NCBI GenBank assembly: GCA_015099395.1
Contig: AP024096.1
Span: forward strand, 3,844,001-3,908,000
Direction of reading: 5' to 3'
DNA from: Ktedonobacteria bacterium brp13
Lineage (GTDB): Bacteria; Chloroflexota; Ktedonobacteria; Ktedonobacterales; Ktedonobacteraceae
DNA: 64,000 nucleotides
This document shows, piece after piece, positions 1 to 9,811 of this stretch. A program made the position numbers and the translations under genes. Positions within the stretch are counted from its first letter, which is position 1; each line of letters starts with the position of its first letter. A model generated the notes under the pieces. That model did no database searches and had not been told where the DNA came from. It saw nothing but the letters and a program-made list of their open reading frames with translations.

Positions 1-132
1 CCCGTTTTCTCCTTTGGGAAAGAGAGAAAAACCTCAAGGTTATCAGTATGTTAAGAACAGGTTACATTCTTTTTATCTCTTTGTCAAGACATCTATACCG
101 CTAGACCAGATTTTTGCTGTTCTCATTCTATC

Positions 133-640
133 ATGATAGCTGATACCACTGGCGAAACCCCAGTATCGGACGATAAAGTGGAATTGCCCCGAATTTGGAG
201 GGTTGGAGAAGAGAAATTTGATATACTCATATCAGGAGGGTTCAATGGGCAAATCTCAACCGACCTATACCAAGAGACACGAGAAGGGTGGCTCTATCTT
301 GCAGGGGTTATCGACGCTTATTCACGCAAAATCGTTGGCTGGTCCATGAGTGAGCATCATGATGCTGAACTGGTCCATCACTCAGACCGGGGGAGTGAAT
401 ATGCCAGCAGCCGGTATCAAACGCTGCTGCGTGAGCATCATATCCAGGTGAATATGAGTAAAAAAGGGGATGGCTACGATAATGCGATGATCGAGAGCTT
501 TTGGGCAACCTTGAAGGAGGAGTGCTCTAAGGATATCATCTTTCCCAGTAGAAATGAGGCAAAAACTGCGGTTTTTGAGTACATCGAAGTTTATTACAAT
601 TGAAAACGATGACATTCCTCTTTAGGATACCTCAGTCTAG
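133..640 (+). pseudogene. IS3-family transposase remnant (orfA start fused to orfB end)
   Basis: This is a decayed IS3-family insertion sequence. An IS end (TGGAATTGCCCCGAATTTGG, from 179) and an orfA start (ATG at 246, MGKSQPTYT) are joined by deletion to the 3' part of the orfB integrase domain. The orfB part keeps REGWLYLAGVIDAYSRKIVGW-like sequence, HHSDRGSEY (second catalytic Asp) and NAMIESFWATLKEE (catalytic Glu). The first catalytic Asp is lost, and a second internal deletion joins DAELV directly to HHSDRG. Two in-frame TGA codons (601-603 and 610-612) interrupt the conserved terminal YN-x-x-HSSLGYLS motif, which stays readable to about 640. The same IS end and orfA start recur at 23978. 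It is non-functional. Confidence 0.85.
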
Positions 641-3600
641 CTCAACAATAAAATCCATCCACATTGCTCATGAAATTGCTCTTGCGCTTCTTTTACCTGT
701 CCCTCGCTTATATTGCCGCTGCACTTCATACGTACCTCTCGCCGTTCATGATGAATCGAAGGCGTCTCCCGATACACCCCTCCTTCAGGCACCAGACTTT
801 GAGCTAACGCTATCAGCGCGCCCTGATGAACCTGCTGGTGTAAGACAACCTGCCAACCCGTTTCTGCTTCAAGCTGCTGAAATAGGGCACCATAGCGCTG
901 ACTGGCCAGGTCGGGAAAATGGAAACGCACCAGAACCGTTCTCTCTCTGGGATCAACGCCGACTTTATAGCAGTGCGGCAAAGGCAAAAGAAGCCGTTGC
1001 GCCACCGCTAAAGCTTCGTGTTGCACCATCCCTCTCTCCATCTGCGGCACCCTCTGAGCTGGGATGCTTTGCACTGACAGGGAAGGTATCGGCAAAGACA
1101 TTTTTGCACCCGCAAGCGCTTCTAGCTGCAAGCTCCAGCCACTTTCCTGCTGAAATCGCTCTTGAACTTGCCGCACATCGGCCTGGGCCATTGCCAGTGC
1201 TTCAGCCTCAGCAGGCAAGTCTACCTTGACGAGAATCTGCTGCTGCTCGAAATAAATCGAGGGTGTGCCACGTATGGCAATGCCAACCTCTTGCAAACAG
1301 CGCGTCGCCAGATTGCTCAACTCCCCCTGATGTACGTGAGACGCAACCGTAATCGAGACGCCTGCTTCCTCAGCCGCTTGCTCTATCGCCGTGCCAAATT
1401 CGCGTTGCGCGGGTTCAGGAAAATGGAAGGAGAGCACCACATCCCCCGTTTCTGGATTGACGCTTTTACGATAGAGCCGAGGTGGATTTCCTATGGCAAG
1501 TTCAATGAGACGCAATATCTCATGCTGATCTGGTAACTCGCGCTTCTCCGGATACTGCAACGCCTCTTGCCATCCGGGGGATAACTGATAGAGAGCCAGC
1601 CCATCGTTATCCAGAACCGAGGTTTGCTGGCTAAACAATGCAGGATTGTTATGCAGCAGTTTGGCCAGCGCCAACCGATCTTCCATGCTTCTCCCAGAAA
1701 GTCCGGCCAGTGCGCACAGATCCCCCAGACTATAATCCACTTCATCTTGACAACGCTGAGCGAGAGCGTGGGCTGAAACGTTGCGAAGCGCACGCCGTCC
1801 GGATTTTACCAGATTGGCGAGATAGCCTGCTGGCGACTGATGGGTAAGTGCTGCCTCTTCCTCTGGATACGGTCCCAACACATCGATAATCGCAGAAAAA
1901 GGGAAACGGGTACGCTCAAGACTGATGCCCCGTGGTAACATCACGCGAACCGAGGCTCCTGGTTCTAGCGAACGACAGAGGACGGGTTTACTGCTCTCAT
2001 GGGTCAATTGCATAAACAACACGTTGCCCACCAGATCTTGCAGTGCGTCTCCGGGATCTTCTAATGCCAACCCCCGTACACGGAACGCCTCAGCCAGCGC
2101 GTGCTGCCGCACGAAATAGCGCTGATCCCAATCGGATTCTAACACATTGAGCAGTTCCCAGGTCTCCTGTTCACTCGCCTCTCCATACCAGACCTGAGCC
2201 AGTTCGCGCACCGTGATAATGCGCAACTTCGGCACTTGCTTGACGGCCTCCCAGAGCGTTTCCAGCGCATGGGGACCAAAAGACTTGCCTGAACCGATCC
2301 CTTTCGGCAGTGCTGGAGCAGCGATGACCGCTCCACCATTCTTGAACGCATGCTGCCTCTGCTGCGTGTGGATCAAGAGTTCCGCACCGTTCTTCGGTAA
2401 AACCACCTCAGTGCCCTTGAGCAGAGCACGCAGGGCAACACGCGCCTCTTCATCACCATGCACCAGGGCCACCTGTTTCGGTTGCAAGGAGGCCGCATAA
2501 GCCGCCAACTCGCTTCCATCTGCATGGGCCGAGAGGCTATACTTTGCGACCTGACAACGCACGACGACCCTCATGCCACCGACATCCAGCGTCGAGGATA
2601 TATGCTCAGCAAGATCGAGCAGCTTTTTCCCCGGCGACTCCTCATCCTGATAACCAGTAATAAAGATCGAAGCGTGTTCTCTCTCCGCCAAATGCGCCGC
2701 ATACCAGGCGCTCGGTCCACCCGTGAGCATACCACTACTCGAGATAATACAAGCGGGAGGGCCCGCCAGAATCTGTTCTCGCTGATGGAGATCGCGAACA
2801 TAGGCGATCTCACCACCACGAAACGGCGCATACCCACGACGAATTTGTCGCTGTAATAGGGGGGGAAGTGCCTCTGGCAACAGCATATAGGTTGAGCAGA
2901 CGCGGCGTATCAAACCATCAACATAGATCGGGAAAAGCGGTATCTGACCTTTCTCCTGCGCGGCACGTAAAATCAGCAGAATCTCTTGTCCGCGCCCCAG
3001 ACCAAACGACGGAATCAAAACAGGTCCACCACGCGCCAGACCATCGGCCACCGCCTGCGCCAGGCGCTGTTCTTCTGCTTGCCGATTTGGATGCAAACGT
3101 GCTCCGTACGTCGATTCAAGCACCAGCAAGTCGGGGCGTTTGATCGGAGGAGCGACCGCTCCCAGGACGGTACGCTGAGGAGTCACGCTGATATCGCCTG
3201 AGATCACCAGCGAACCTTCAGCAGCGACAAATCCCAGGCTCACCGCTCCGGCAATGTGGCCTGCACGGCTCGCATGCACGGTAATGCCTCGTAGCTCGCT
3301 GAGTGTAAAGGGTTCGCCAACGGGCAATGGCCGCACACGCATCAACATATTCCCAATGAGATGTTCAGGATACAGTGGGAGCTCCATCTCCTCCACGGCT
3401 CGCCTCGCCATAATTTTCATGGCGTCCGCAAGCATCACTTCCATTAAGAGCGAGGTGCCTCGCGAAGCAAAGATTGGCACCAGTGGAAACGCCTGATGAA
3501 GCAAGGGCAGAGCGCCTATATGATCAGCATGGGCATGTGTGACAAAGATTGCCTGCACATCCTTCCCTTCTAACAGAGCCAGATCGGGGAGAGGATCGCT

Positions 3601-3711
3601 CTTTCGATCCACGCGTACTCCCGCATCCACGATGATCCACTGGCCAGCCAGCTCAATTGCGACACAGCTCGCACCGACACCCTGTGCGCCACCCACGAAA
3701 AGAACCTGCAT
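637..3711 (-). CDS. Metallo-beta-lactamase/beta-CASP RNase-like protein with repeated C-terminal domain
   Basis: Predicted zinc-dependent nuclease of the beta-CASP (CPSF73/RNase J-like) branch of the metallo-beta-lactamase fold, about 1024 residues. Visible are the HAHADHIG metal motif near residue 50, VISGDIS, LLVLESTYG (beta-CASP motif A type), the late YSLSAHADGSEL histidine and LVHGDEEAR. Residues after about 450 are not classical beta-CASP. The last 300 contain two tandem copies of a roughly 140-residue module, each with a V-x-(F/V)-x-FHFP strand, a V-HQG-L segment, a TPSI-(Y/H)-(F/H)E strand and a QE(S/C)GW ending. I chose ATG at 3711 because GAGGGG lies just upstream; an in-frame TTG at 3735 would add eight residues. 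RNA processing is inferred from the family; the role of the repeats is unknown. Confidence 0.85.
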   Translation of the reverse strand: MQVLFVGGAQGVGASCVAIELAGQWIIVDAGVRVDRKSDPLPDLALLEGKDVQAIFVTHAHADHIGALPLLHQAFPLVPIFASRGTSLLMEVMLADAMKIMARRAVEEMELPLYPEHLIGNMLMRVRPLPVGEPFTLSELRGITVHASRAGHIAGAVSLGFVAAEGSLVISGDISVTPQRTVLGAVAPPIKRPDLLVLESTYGARLHPNRQAEEQRLAQAVADGLARGGPVLIPSFGLGRGQEILLILRAAQEKGQIPLFPIYVDGLIRRVCSTYMLLPEALPPLLQRQIRRGYAPFRGGEIAYVRDLHQREQILAGPPACIISSSGMLTGGPSAWYAAHLAEREHASIFITGYQDEESPGKKLLDLAEHISSTLDVGGMRVVVRCQVAKYSLSAHADGSELAAYAASLQPKQVALVHGDEEARVALRALLKGTEVVLPKNGAELLIHTQQRQHAFKNGGAVIAAPALPKGIGSGKSFGPHALETLWEAVKQVPKLRIITVRELAQVWYGEASEQETWELLNVLESDWDQRYFVRQHALAEAFRVRGLALEDPGDALQDLVGNVLFMQLTHESSKPVLCRSLEPGASVRVMLPRGISLERTRFPFSAIIDVLGPYPEEEAALTHQSPAGYLANLVKSGRRALRNVSAHALAQRCQDEVDYSLGDLCALAGLSGRSMEDRLALAKLLHNNPALFSQQTSVLDNDGLALYQLSPGWQEALQYPEKRELPDQHEILRLIELAIGNPPRLYRKSVNPETGDVVLSFHFPEPAQREFGTAIEQAAEEAGVSITVASHVHQGELSNLATRCLQEVGIAIRGTPSIYFEQQQILVKVDLPAEAEALAMAQADVRQVQERFQQESGWSLQLEALAGAKMSLPIPSLSVQSIPAQRVPQMERGMVQHEALAVAQRLLLPLPHCYKVGVDPRERTVLVRFHFPDLASQRYGALFQQLEAETGWQVVLHQQVHQGALIALAQSLVPEGGVYRETPSIHHERREVRMKCSGNISEGQVKEAQEQFHEQCGWILLLS

Positions 3712-3943
3712 GCGCCCCTCTTTCTCATCAGACAAGTATCAGACAATTACGTGAATACTGTATCATAGGTCGAGTGGTGAGGCAAGAAGATGAAGAGATG
3801 AATCACAATGTACATGGGATTTATACAAGAATGGGAAGAGAATAAAGCCATCATAACCATTCGAGGCACTTAGTAGCTACGTCTGTGGGCCTTTTTGTAG
3901 AGGTAGGTCAGTGATGTGAGAACAGGGAGAGGGAGAAAAATAT

Positions 3944-4182
3944 ATGACTATTCGACCGGAACTGATCGATGAACTGCTCAAAGAATGCGCTGATCCCAAA
4001 GAACTGCTGGCAGAAGGGGGCTTCCTCAGACAACTCACGAGCGCACTGATTGGACGCTGCCTGGAAACGGAAATGGAAGAGCACCTCGGCTATCCCAAAC
4101 ATGGCAAGCGCAGCGAAGCGAAGGGCAACGCACGCATTGGAGGCCCTGTACCCGATTGTCTACGTGGATTATCTGGTGTCCT
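3944..4182 (+). pseudogene. IS256-family transposase N-terminal remnant
   Basis: The first 64 codons read as the N-terminus of an IS256-type (Transposase_mut) transposase: MTIRPELIDELL, LRQLTSALIGRCLETEMEEHLGY and KRSEAKGNAR are characteristic. The frame then shifts, and a different internal piece (EALYPIVYVDYLV) follows in another frame, so an internal deletion has removed the catalytic core. The family is normally about 400 residues long. Inactive fossil. Confidence 0.85.
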
Positions 4183-4652
4183 TGACTACTTTGACTTTCA
4201 ATTCCGTTGTATACGTTTTTCTGATTGGTGCCATTTCTTCTTCTCCCACATTCAAACCTCCCAACTTTTTGTCTTATTATACGGGGTCAGTATAGTTTGA
4301 CAACCATGCGATGATATGCTGAAATATAATAGATACTTATCTTTATTAGCCAATGGAAGAGGGAACAAGGTCGTGATGACAGGTCCCATCAAAACTAGAC
4401 TATACGACCATAATCAGAATCATGGCCAGGATATCTTGCACGACCGCTCAGGCAAGCAGGCGATAGAGCCGCCACTGGTCTTAACCAGCGGCCACATTAT
4501 GTTACACAGACGGTGCCATTACTTCGTGCAAGTCACAAACTGGACAATAATGACAAAGTAGGCTATTCTCGATTTTACTCATAACCTTAAGATGAGATAT
4601 TCCACTTTGTCTCATACAAACGCCTCTCAACTGGAGTAAAGGAAGTGCGTCC
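4183..4652. other. Intergenic stretch, no gene seen
   Basis: About 470 bp between the IS256 remnant and the molybdenum hydroxylase operon. Short open frames here have no recognisable similarity or good ribosome site. The promoter of the downstream operon must lie here, but I could not pick a convincing -35/-10 pair. Confidence 0.4.
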
Positions 4653-5531
4653 ATGAAACCAGCAAGCTTTACTTATCACCGTCCTCGCGAACTTGATGAG
4701 GCTTTGAGTTTGCTTGACAATTATGCAGACGATGCCAAAGTGATTGCCGGGGGACAAAGTCTGGTTCCCATGATGAACATGAGGTTGGTAAGACCGGCGC
4801 ACCTGGTAGACATCAACGAAATCGGTGGTCTGAGCTACATTCGAAAAACTGCGGACAAACTACAAATTGGCGCACTTACGAGACAGGCTCATTTGGAACA
4901 GTCTCCGGTGTTAAAAGAGTTTTGCCCCATTATTTCAGACGCTATACATCGCGTGGGTCACCTGGCGATTCGTCAACGTGGAACAATTGGTGGCAGTATT
5001 GCGCATGCGGACCCGTCAGCGGAAATGCCGACCATAGCAGCGTTGTTTAATGCAAACTTAACCATTACCTCTACGGAAGGAACGAGGATAGTTCCAGCTT
5101 GCGATTTTTTTATCACTATTCACACCACTAACTTGCTGCCCAATGAACTCCTCACTGAAGTGGAAATTCCCCTGATGAACCCCAATGATGGCTGGTCCTA
5201 TCAAGAGTTTGCACGTCGAAGCAGGGACTTCGCCATTGTTTCAGCAGCCACGATCCTCAGCCTCGATGAAGTTGGCAAGGTCAGCAATATCCTGATGGCG
5301 CTTGGCGGTGCAAAGTCGATTCCCATCAACGTCAGCGCATCTCTAAAAGGGTTTCTCGGAGAAGTACCGGACGAGGCGTGGATGAGCGCGATCGTGCGAA
5401 CCGTGACCACAGGACTGTCACTAAACAGTGATCTGCATGCGACTGCAGAGGATCGTTTGGTATGGCTGCAACTACTAGTAAAGAAAACGCTCCAGGAAAG
5501 TCTACAAGGGGCAAAAATGGGGGAGAGGTAA
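4653..5531 (+). CDS. Molybdenum hydroxylase FAD-binding (medium) subunit
   Basis: FAD subunit of a xanthine dehydrogenase/CO dehydrogenase-family molybdenum hydroxylase, 292 residues, typical length. It passes electrons from the iron-sulfur subunit to the final acceptor. The two FAD pyrophosphate-binding motifs are visible: AGGQSLVP near residue 32 and TIGGSIAHADPSAE near residue 112. RREFA-type C-terminal sequence (FARRSRDFAIVSAA) follows. AAAGGAAG lies upstream of the ATG. It is the first gene of an operon with the 2Fe-2S subunit (1 bp gap) and the Mo subunit (2 bp gap). The substrate cannot be read from this subunit. Confidence 0.93.
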   Translation: MKPASFTYHRPRELDEALSLLDNYADDAKVIAGGQSLVPMMNMRLVRPAHLVDINEIGGLSYIRKTADKLQIGALTRQAHLEQSPVLKEFCPIISDAIHRVGHLAIRQRGTIGGSIAHADPSAEMPTIAALFNANLTITSTEGTRIVPACDFFITIHTTNLLPNELLTEVEIPLMNPNDGWSYQEFARRSRDFAIVSAATILSLDEVGKVSNILMALGGAKSIPINVSASLKGFLGEVPDEAWMSAIVRTVTTGLSLNSDLHATAEDRLVWLQLLVKKTLQESLQGAKMGER

Positions 5532-5532
5532 G

Positions 5533-6021
5533 ATGGCAAAAGTACCGGTGCAATTGCGGATTAATCAAGAAGACTACCAGGTCTTTGTGGAGCCACGTAA
5601 GCTGTTGTCGGATGTTATTCGCGAAGATGTTGGATTAACGGGGACACATGTTGGATGCGAACACGGCGAGTGTGGTGCTTGTACGATTTTATGGGATGCT
5701 CGCCCTGCTCGTTCGTGTCTTTTGTTTGCTGTACAAGCAGAGGGACATGAGATTACAACGATTGAAGCGGTATCACACGACGGCCAACTTAGCCCTTTGC
5801 AGCAGGCATTCCATGAAGAGCATGGGCTCCAGTGCGGGTTTTGTACCCCTGGAATCATTATGACATTCGAGTCTTATCTAAAAGATCACCCAAATCCATC
5901 GGAAGCAGAGATTCGAGATGTACTGTCAGGAAACCTGTGCCGTTGTACGGGCTACCAAAACATCGTTTGCGCGATCAAAAAAGCGGCGGGTATGATCACC
6001 ACAGGGCCACAGAAGAGGTAA
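5533..6021 (+). CDS. Molybdenum hydroxylase 2Fe-2S (small) subunit
   Basis: Small subunit with two [2Fe-2S] clusters, 162 residues. The N-terminal plant-ferredoxin-type cluster ligands appear as CEHGECGAC followed by a Cys in ARSCL. The C-terminal alpha-helical cluster ligands appear as CGFCTPG and CRCTGY. It relays electrons from the molybdenum centre to FAD. The start is fixed by the gene order: ATG two bases after the medium-subunit stop, with GGGAGAGG just upstream. Order M-S-L matches cox-type operons. Confidence 0.95.
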   Translation: MAKVPVQLRINQEDYQVFVEPRKLLSDVIREDVGLTGTHVGCEHGECGACTILWDARPARSCLLFAVQAEGHEITTIEAVSHDGQLSPLQQAFHEEHGLQCGFCTPGIIMTFESYLKDHPNPSEAEIRDVLSGNLCRCTGYQNIVCAIKKAAGMITTGPQKR

Positions 6022-6023
6022 GG

Positions 6024-8411
6024 ATGACAGTACATACTATCAAAACAAAACCGACAGAGCGTGCTTACCAGGTTCTTGGCAAACGCATGCCACGCAAAGA
6101 AGATTTTCGGCTCCTCACGGGTTCAGCTCGTTTTATGGATGATATCGAAATTCCACGCGCTCTGCATGCGTGCTTTGTACGCAGTCCACATGCGCATGCG
6201 CGGATTGTATCCATCAACACGGAGAACGCCTTAGCTGTACCCGGGGTGGTCGCAGTGGTAACAGGGAAGGATCTCGCACAGTGGACGACACCCTTCCGTA
6301 TGGCACCTCAGATTGCAGGCCTGCTACCCATGGAAATGACTGCTTTGCCTATCGATAAAGTGCGTTTTGACGGCGACCTGGTCGCCTGCGTGGTGGCGGT
6401 GGATCGCTATGTGGCAGAGGATGCGGCAGAGCTTGTAGAGGTGATGTATAAAGTTTTGCCGGCTGTGACAGATATGTTCAAGGCCATAGAGGATGGGGCT
6501 ACACTTGTGGATGATGCGTTGCCCACCAATCTGGTTTCTTCGCAGCGGTATGCGCACGGGAATGTTTCCAGTCGCTTTGCGGAAGCGGATGTCATCGTGG
6601 AGGCCACTTTCTCGCAACACAGACAAACCCACGTTCCTATGGAAACACGCGGATGCGCAGCAGTATGGGATGAAGGACGTCAGTTTTTAACCCTTTACAA
6701 TGGAACACAGGTTCCGCACCCTATGCGCACAGCACTTGCAGCTCGGCTCGGGTTGAAAGAGACTCAGGTCAACGTCATTTGCCCGGACATCGGAGGAGCG
6801 TTTGGACAAAAAATTGTGCTTTATCGCGAGGAACTTACGATTGCGGCTTTGGCAAAAGCACTGAAACGTCCAGTGAGGTGGCGCGAAGACCGCAGGGAAA
6901 ACCTTCTCTCTGCCTTGATGGCGCGCGAGGACTTCGTAAAAACAAGGGCTGCGGTGCGTAAAGACGGTCAAATTTTAGCGTTACAGGCAGAGTTGTGCAG
7001 TGACTTCGGCGCGTATTCGTTTTTTCCGGCAAATTACATGATTAGCGTGGTGGCGATGCTCTTGCCTGGACCATACAAAATTCAAGACTATTCGTTTGAT
7101 GTGAAGGTCGCTCTGACCAATAAATGTCCGGCCGGACCATTTCGGGCTCCGATGTCCATTACGAGCTGGGTCACTGAAGGCACAATGGACGCGATTGCAC
7201 GTGAATTAGGTATGGACCCGGTCGACGTCCGGAGAATGAACATGTTGCGGAGCGAGGACCTGCCGTATGAGACCGCAACGAACGAACGATACGAAGATGT
7301 GACCCCGTATGAAACCCTGGAAAGAGCGGTTCAACAGTTTGATTACCAGAAGCGCCGAGAAGAACAGGCAGCGGGCCGCTTGCAAGGGCATTATCGAGGA
7401 ATTGGGATTTGTTCAGTGCTTGAATCGACGACATACGGGTCGGAGTTTTATCGGAAAGCCGGCATTAAAGGAACCGGTCACGAAGCAGCATGGGTAAGGG
7501 TGGAGCCAACTGGAGTCGTCAATGCTTCATGCGGCATCATGAACTCCGGCCAGGGGTATGAGACCACAATTGCGCAAGCGATAGCTGAAGGACTTGGGTG
7601 CAAACCGGAAGATGTGGCGGTTCACCTTGGAGATACCATGCTTGCCCCTTATGGTATGGGCAGTCGGGGCAGTCGAGGGGCGGTTGCTGGCGCAGGGACG
7701 TCCTACCTGGCTGCACGAAAGGCCCGTGACAAGGTGCTGGCTATCGCCGCACACTTGTTAGGAGTCGCGAGTGCCGAGAACTTAAATGTGGAGAACGGGA
7801 ATATCATGAGGTTGAGCGGCGACACGTGGGTGCAAACGGACTTGACCTTGTACGATATTTCGCAAACCGCCTATCTGAATCCACTCTTGCTGCCACCAGG
7901 GATGGAGCCGGGAATTGAAATTCACACAGCTTACGATCCGCCGGCTATGACGTATTCGAATGCGACACATCTGTGCGAAGTGGAAGTGGATATCGAGACA
8001 GGGGTTATCAACATTGGTCGGTATGTGATCGTAGAGGACGCTGGCACGATGTTGAATCCACAAATTGTAGAGGGTCAAATACATGGTGCCGTAGCGTTAG
8101 GCATTGGCGGCGTCTTGCTTGAAGCGGTCGTGTATGACGAAAACGGGCAGAACTTGACGGGGTCGTTTATGGACTACCTGCTCCCTACGGCTCGCGAGGT
8201 ACCAAACATTGAGGTCGTTCATCTGGATACGCCGAATAAGACAACTCCTGTTGGTCTGAAGGGGATGAGTGAAGGTGGTGTCATGGGGGCGATTGGGGTG
8301 GTTTGCAACGCAGTTTCCGATGCACTCAGTCCGTTTGGCATTGTTATTGAAGAGCAACCTTTATCACCAGGTAAAATCAAGTCATTGTTGCGCAGCCGCA
8401 GTGTAAACTAA
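6024..8411 (+). CDS. Molybdenum hydroxylase catalytic (large) subunit, substrate unknown
   Basis: Catalytic molybdopterin-cytosine-dinucleotide subunit, 795 residues. GGAFGQK (near residue 257) and the catalytic glutamate in KGMSEGGVMG (near residue 747) are conserved. The active-site loop that reads AYxCSFR in form I CO dehydrogenase and AYRGAGR in form II is GPFRAPMS here (near residue 371), so it is not a CO dehydrogenase. A hydroxylase of an organic acid or N-heterocycle is more likely. Start is ATG at 6024, two bases after the small-subunit stop, with AGAGGTAAGG upstream; the open frame extends further 5' inside the small-subunit gene but has no ribosome site there. Following MmgE/PrpD and FAD monooxygenase genes point to a catabolic operon. 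Confidence 0.93.
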   Translation: MTVHTIKTKPTERAYQVLGKRMPRKEDFRLLTGSARFMDDIEIPRALHACFVRSPHAHARIVSINTENALAVPGVVAVVTGKDLAQWTTPFRMAPQIAGLLPMEMTALPIDKVRFDGDLVACVVAVDRYVAEDAAELVEVMYKVLPAVTDMFKAIEDGATLVDDALPTNLVSSQRYAHGNVSSRFAEADVIVEATFSQHRQTHVPMETRGCAAVWDEGRQFLTLYNGTQVPHPMRTALAARLGLKETQVNVICPDIGGAFGQKIVLYREELTIAALAKALKRPVRWREDRRENLLSALMAREDFVKTRAAVRKDGQILALQAELCSDFGAYSFFPANYMISVVAMLLPGPYKIQDYSFDVKVALTNKCPAGPFRAPMSITSWVTEGTMDAIARELGMDPVDVRRMNMLRSEDLPYETATNERYEDVTPYETLERAVQQFDYQKRREEQAAGRLQGHYRGIGICSVLESTTYGSEFYRKAGIKGTGHEAAWVRVEPTGVVNASCGIMNSGQGYETTIAQAIAEGLGCKPEDVAVHLGDTMLAPYGMGSRGSRGAVAGAGTSYLAARKARDKVLAIAAHLLGVASAENLNVENGNIMRLSGDTWVQTDLTLYDISQTAYLNPLLLPPGMEPGIEIHTAYDPPAMTYSNATHLCEVEVDIETGVINIGRYVIVEDAGTMLNPQIVEGQIHGAVALGIGGVLLEAVVYDENGQNLTGSFMDYLLPTAREVPNIEVVHLDTPNKTTPVGLKGMSEGGVMGAIGVVCNAVSDALSPFGIVIEEQPLSPGKIKSLLRSRSVN

Positions 8412-8472
8412 GGGTCTTGCTCTGACTGTCCGACAGATATTGCACGAATCAAAGCCATAAAGGAGGCAACAG

Positions 8473-9723
8473 GTGTTAATTGAGCAACATTGCGGAGAGA
8501 TCCTTAGGACCGTTTCTTTCAAATCCTTAACGAGCGAGGAGAAAGAACGGCTCATTGTACTCATTAGCCACGACATCGCCATGGCGGCGAAGGCAAGTCA
8601 AAGTGACATTGTACGCACGCTGATTGATGACGAACTGTTTGGTAACAGTGGCGCAAAGTATACTTTGTTTGGACAATCCGAGCGCTCCTTGTCTGCGGAC
8701 CAGGCTGCAGCACATAACGCCATGGCGATCACAGCCTCCCTATGCGAAGACTTTGTGAATGGTACTCACCCGGGTTCTGTAATTTTTCCACTCTTGTTGG
8801 CAGAGGCAGAGCGCACGTCCCTGAGTATAGAACAAATGTTGGACGCAGCAACAGCCGGATTAAAAATTTCGATGTTTCTGCTCGATATGTACGGTAAAGC
8901 TGTCGCTGAAAAGGGATATCGCCCTACGACGGTCATCAATACGATGTCAGGCGCAGCTGCACTTGCGCTGGCGCAAGGAGCTTCGAGCGAAGAGGCACTC
9001 GCAGCTATGTCCGCAGCTGCGGGCATGGTGCAGGGACTCGCATTTCCATTTCAAGAGGGGACGGAAGAATGGTTCGTCCAAGTACCGTTGGTTACTCACG
9101 CTGCGAGCCTGGCTTGTAGGAATGCCAAGGCGCTCTACTTTCGCCACACGGAGTTTTTATCCGGGGAAAGGTCTCTTGGGCGTTTGCTGGGAGTGTCGAT
9201 GGACGCAGACCTGCCGGACAACCTTAGCCTGACTCGAATTGGCGTGAAACGTCATCCGGTCAACAGTTTTGTGCAACCTGTAGTTGAAGCGGTGTTGCGC
9301 TTGCAGAATGTAGATAGCAAGCTGATTGAAGCGGTCCACGTGATGGTTCCACCGTCCTTCGCAGCGATGCCGAGCCTGTTGAATAATGGTCCGCTGAGCA
9401 GCCCGAATTTGGGTTTGCTCAGTATTCCGATCAGTTCGGCCCTGGCCCTAATCCACAAGGGGCTTGACTTCTCCGACTTCCGTAAGGCGAATGACGAGGC
9501 TGTTTTGGCTCTAGCGAATAAAGTTAAGGTGGAGTTCCATAACCAACTTTCACAATATGATGTTCACGTCGTGGTAAATACTGCAGATGGGAAGCAGGAA
9601 TCTGTATTGAAAACGTCCTTTTTCTATCCGTCGTTGGCGGATGAACTTACTTGGATTCAAGAGCAATACAATCAGCCTCTGCCCTGGGTCGGTAAACTGA
9701 TCGATTGGTATAACAACCGCTAA
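8473..9723 (+). CDS. MmgE/PrpD family protein
   Basis: 416-residue member of the MmgE/PrpD family, which includes 2-methylcitrate dehydratase and cis-aconitate decarboxylase. The N-terminal all-helical domain has HNAMAITASLCEDF and the HPGSVIFPLLLAEAE segment, matching the family's H-P-G/AS pattern; the C-terminal domain has RIGVKRHPVNSFVQPVVEA (the KxxPxc-type region with Val in place of the usual Cys/Ala). GTG is the start, with a perfect AGGAGG at 8461-8466 and a 6-base spacer. It lies 61 bp after the Mo hydroxylase large subunit, probably in the same operon, and may isomerise, dehydrate or decarboxylate the hydroxylated product. The precise reaction is not predictable. Confidence 0.88.
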   Translation: MLIEQHCGEILRTVSFKSLTSEEKERLIVLISHDIAMAAKASQSDIVRTLIDDELFGNSGAKYTLFGQSERSLSADQAAAHNAMAITASLCEDFVNGTHPGSVIFPLLLAEAERTSLSIEQMLDAATAGLKISMFLLDMYGKAVAEKGYRPTTVINTMSGAAALALAQGASSEEALAAMSAAAGMVQGLAFPFQEGTEEWFVQVPLVTHAASLACRNAKALYFRHTEFLSGERSLGRLLGVSMDADLPDNLSLTRIGVKRHPVNSFVQPVVEAVLRLQNVDSKLIEAVHVMVPPSFAAMPSLLNNGPLSSPNLGLLSIPISSALALIHKGLDFSDFRKANDEAVLALANKVKVEFHNQLSQYDVHVVVNTADGKQESVLKTSFFYPSLADELTWIQEQYNQPLPWVGKLIDWYNNR

Positions 9724-9811
9724 TAGCGTCGCCAATCTCACGCAGTTCGTTTGTCTATGAAAATCTGAGTGGTGTCTCTCTTTTTACATTGTAAGGGATC
9801 AATGAGGCATT

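Noticed and set aside
5832..6023. Longer N-terminus for the molybdenum hydroxylase large subunit
   Set aside because: The extension lies inside the 2Fe-2S subunit gene; ATG at 6024 has a good ribosome site and family-like N-terminus.
6024..8411. Carbon monoxide dehydrogenase
   Set aside because: The active-site loop lacks both the AYxCSFR and AYRGAGR signatures.
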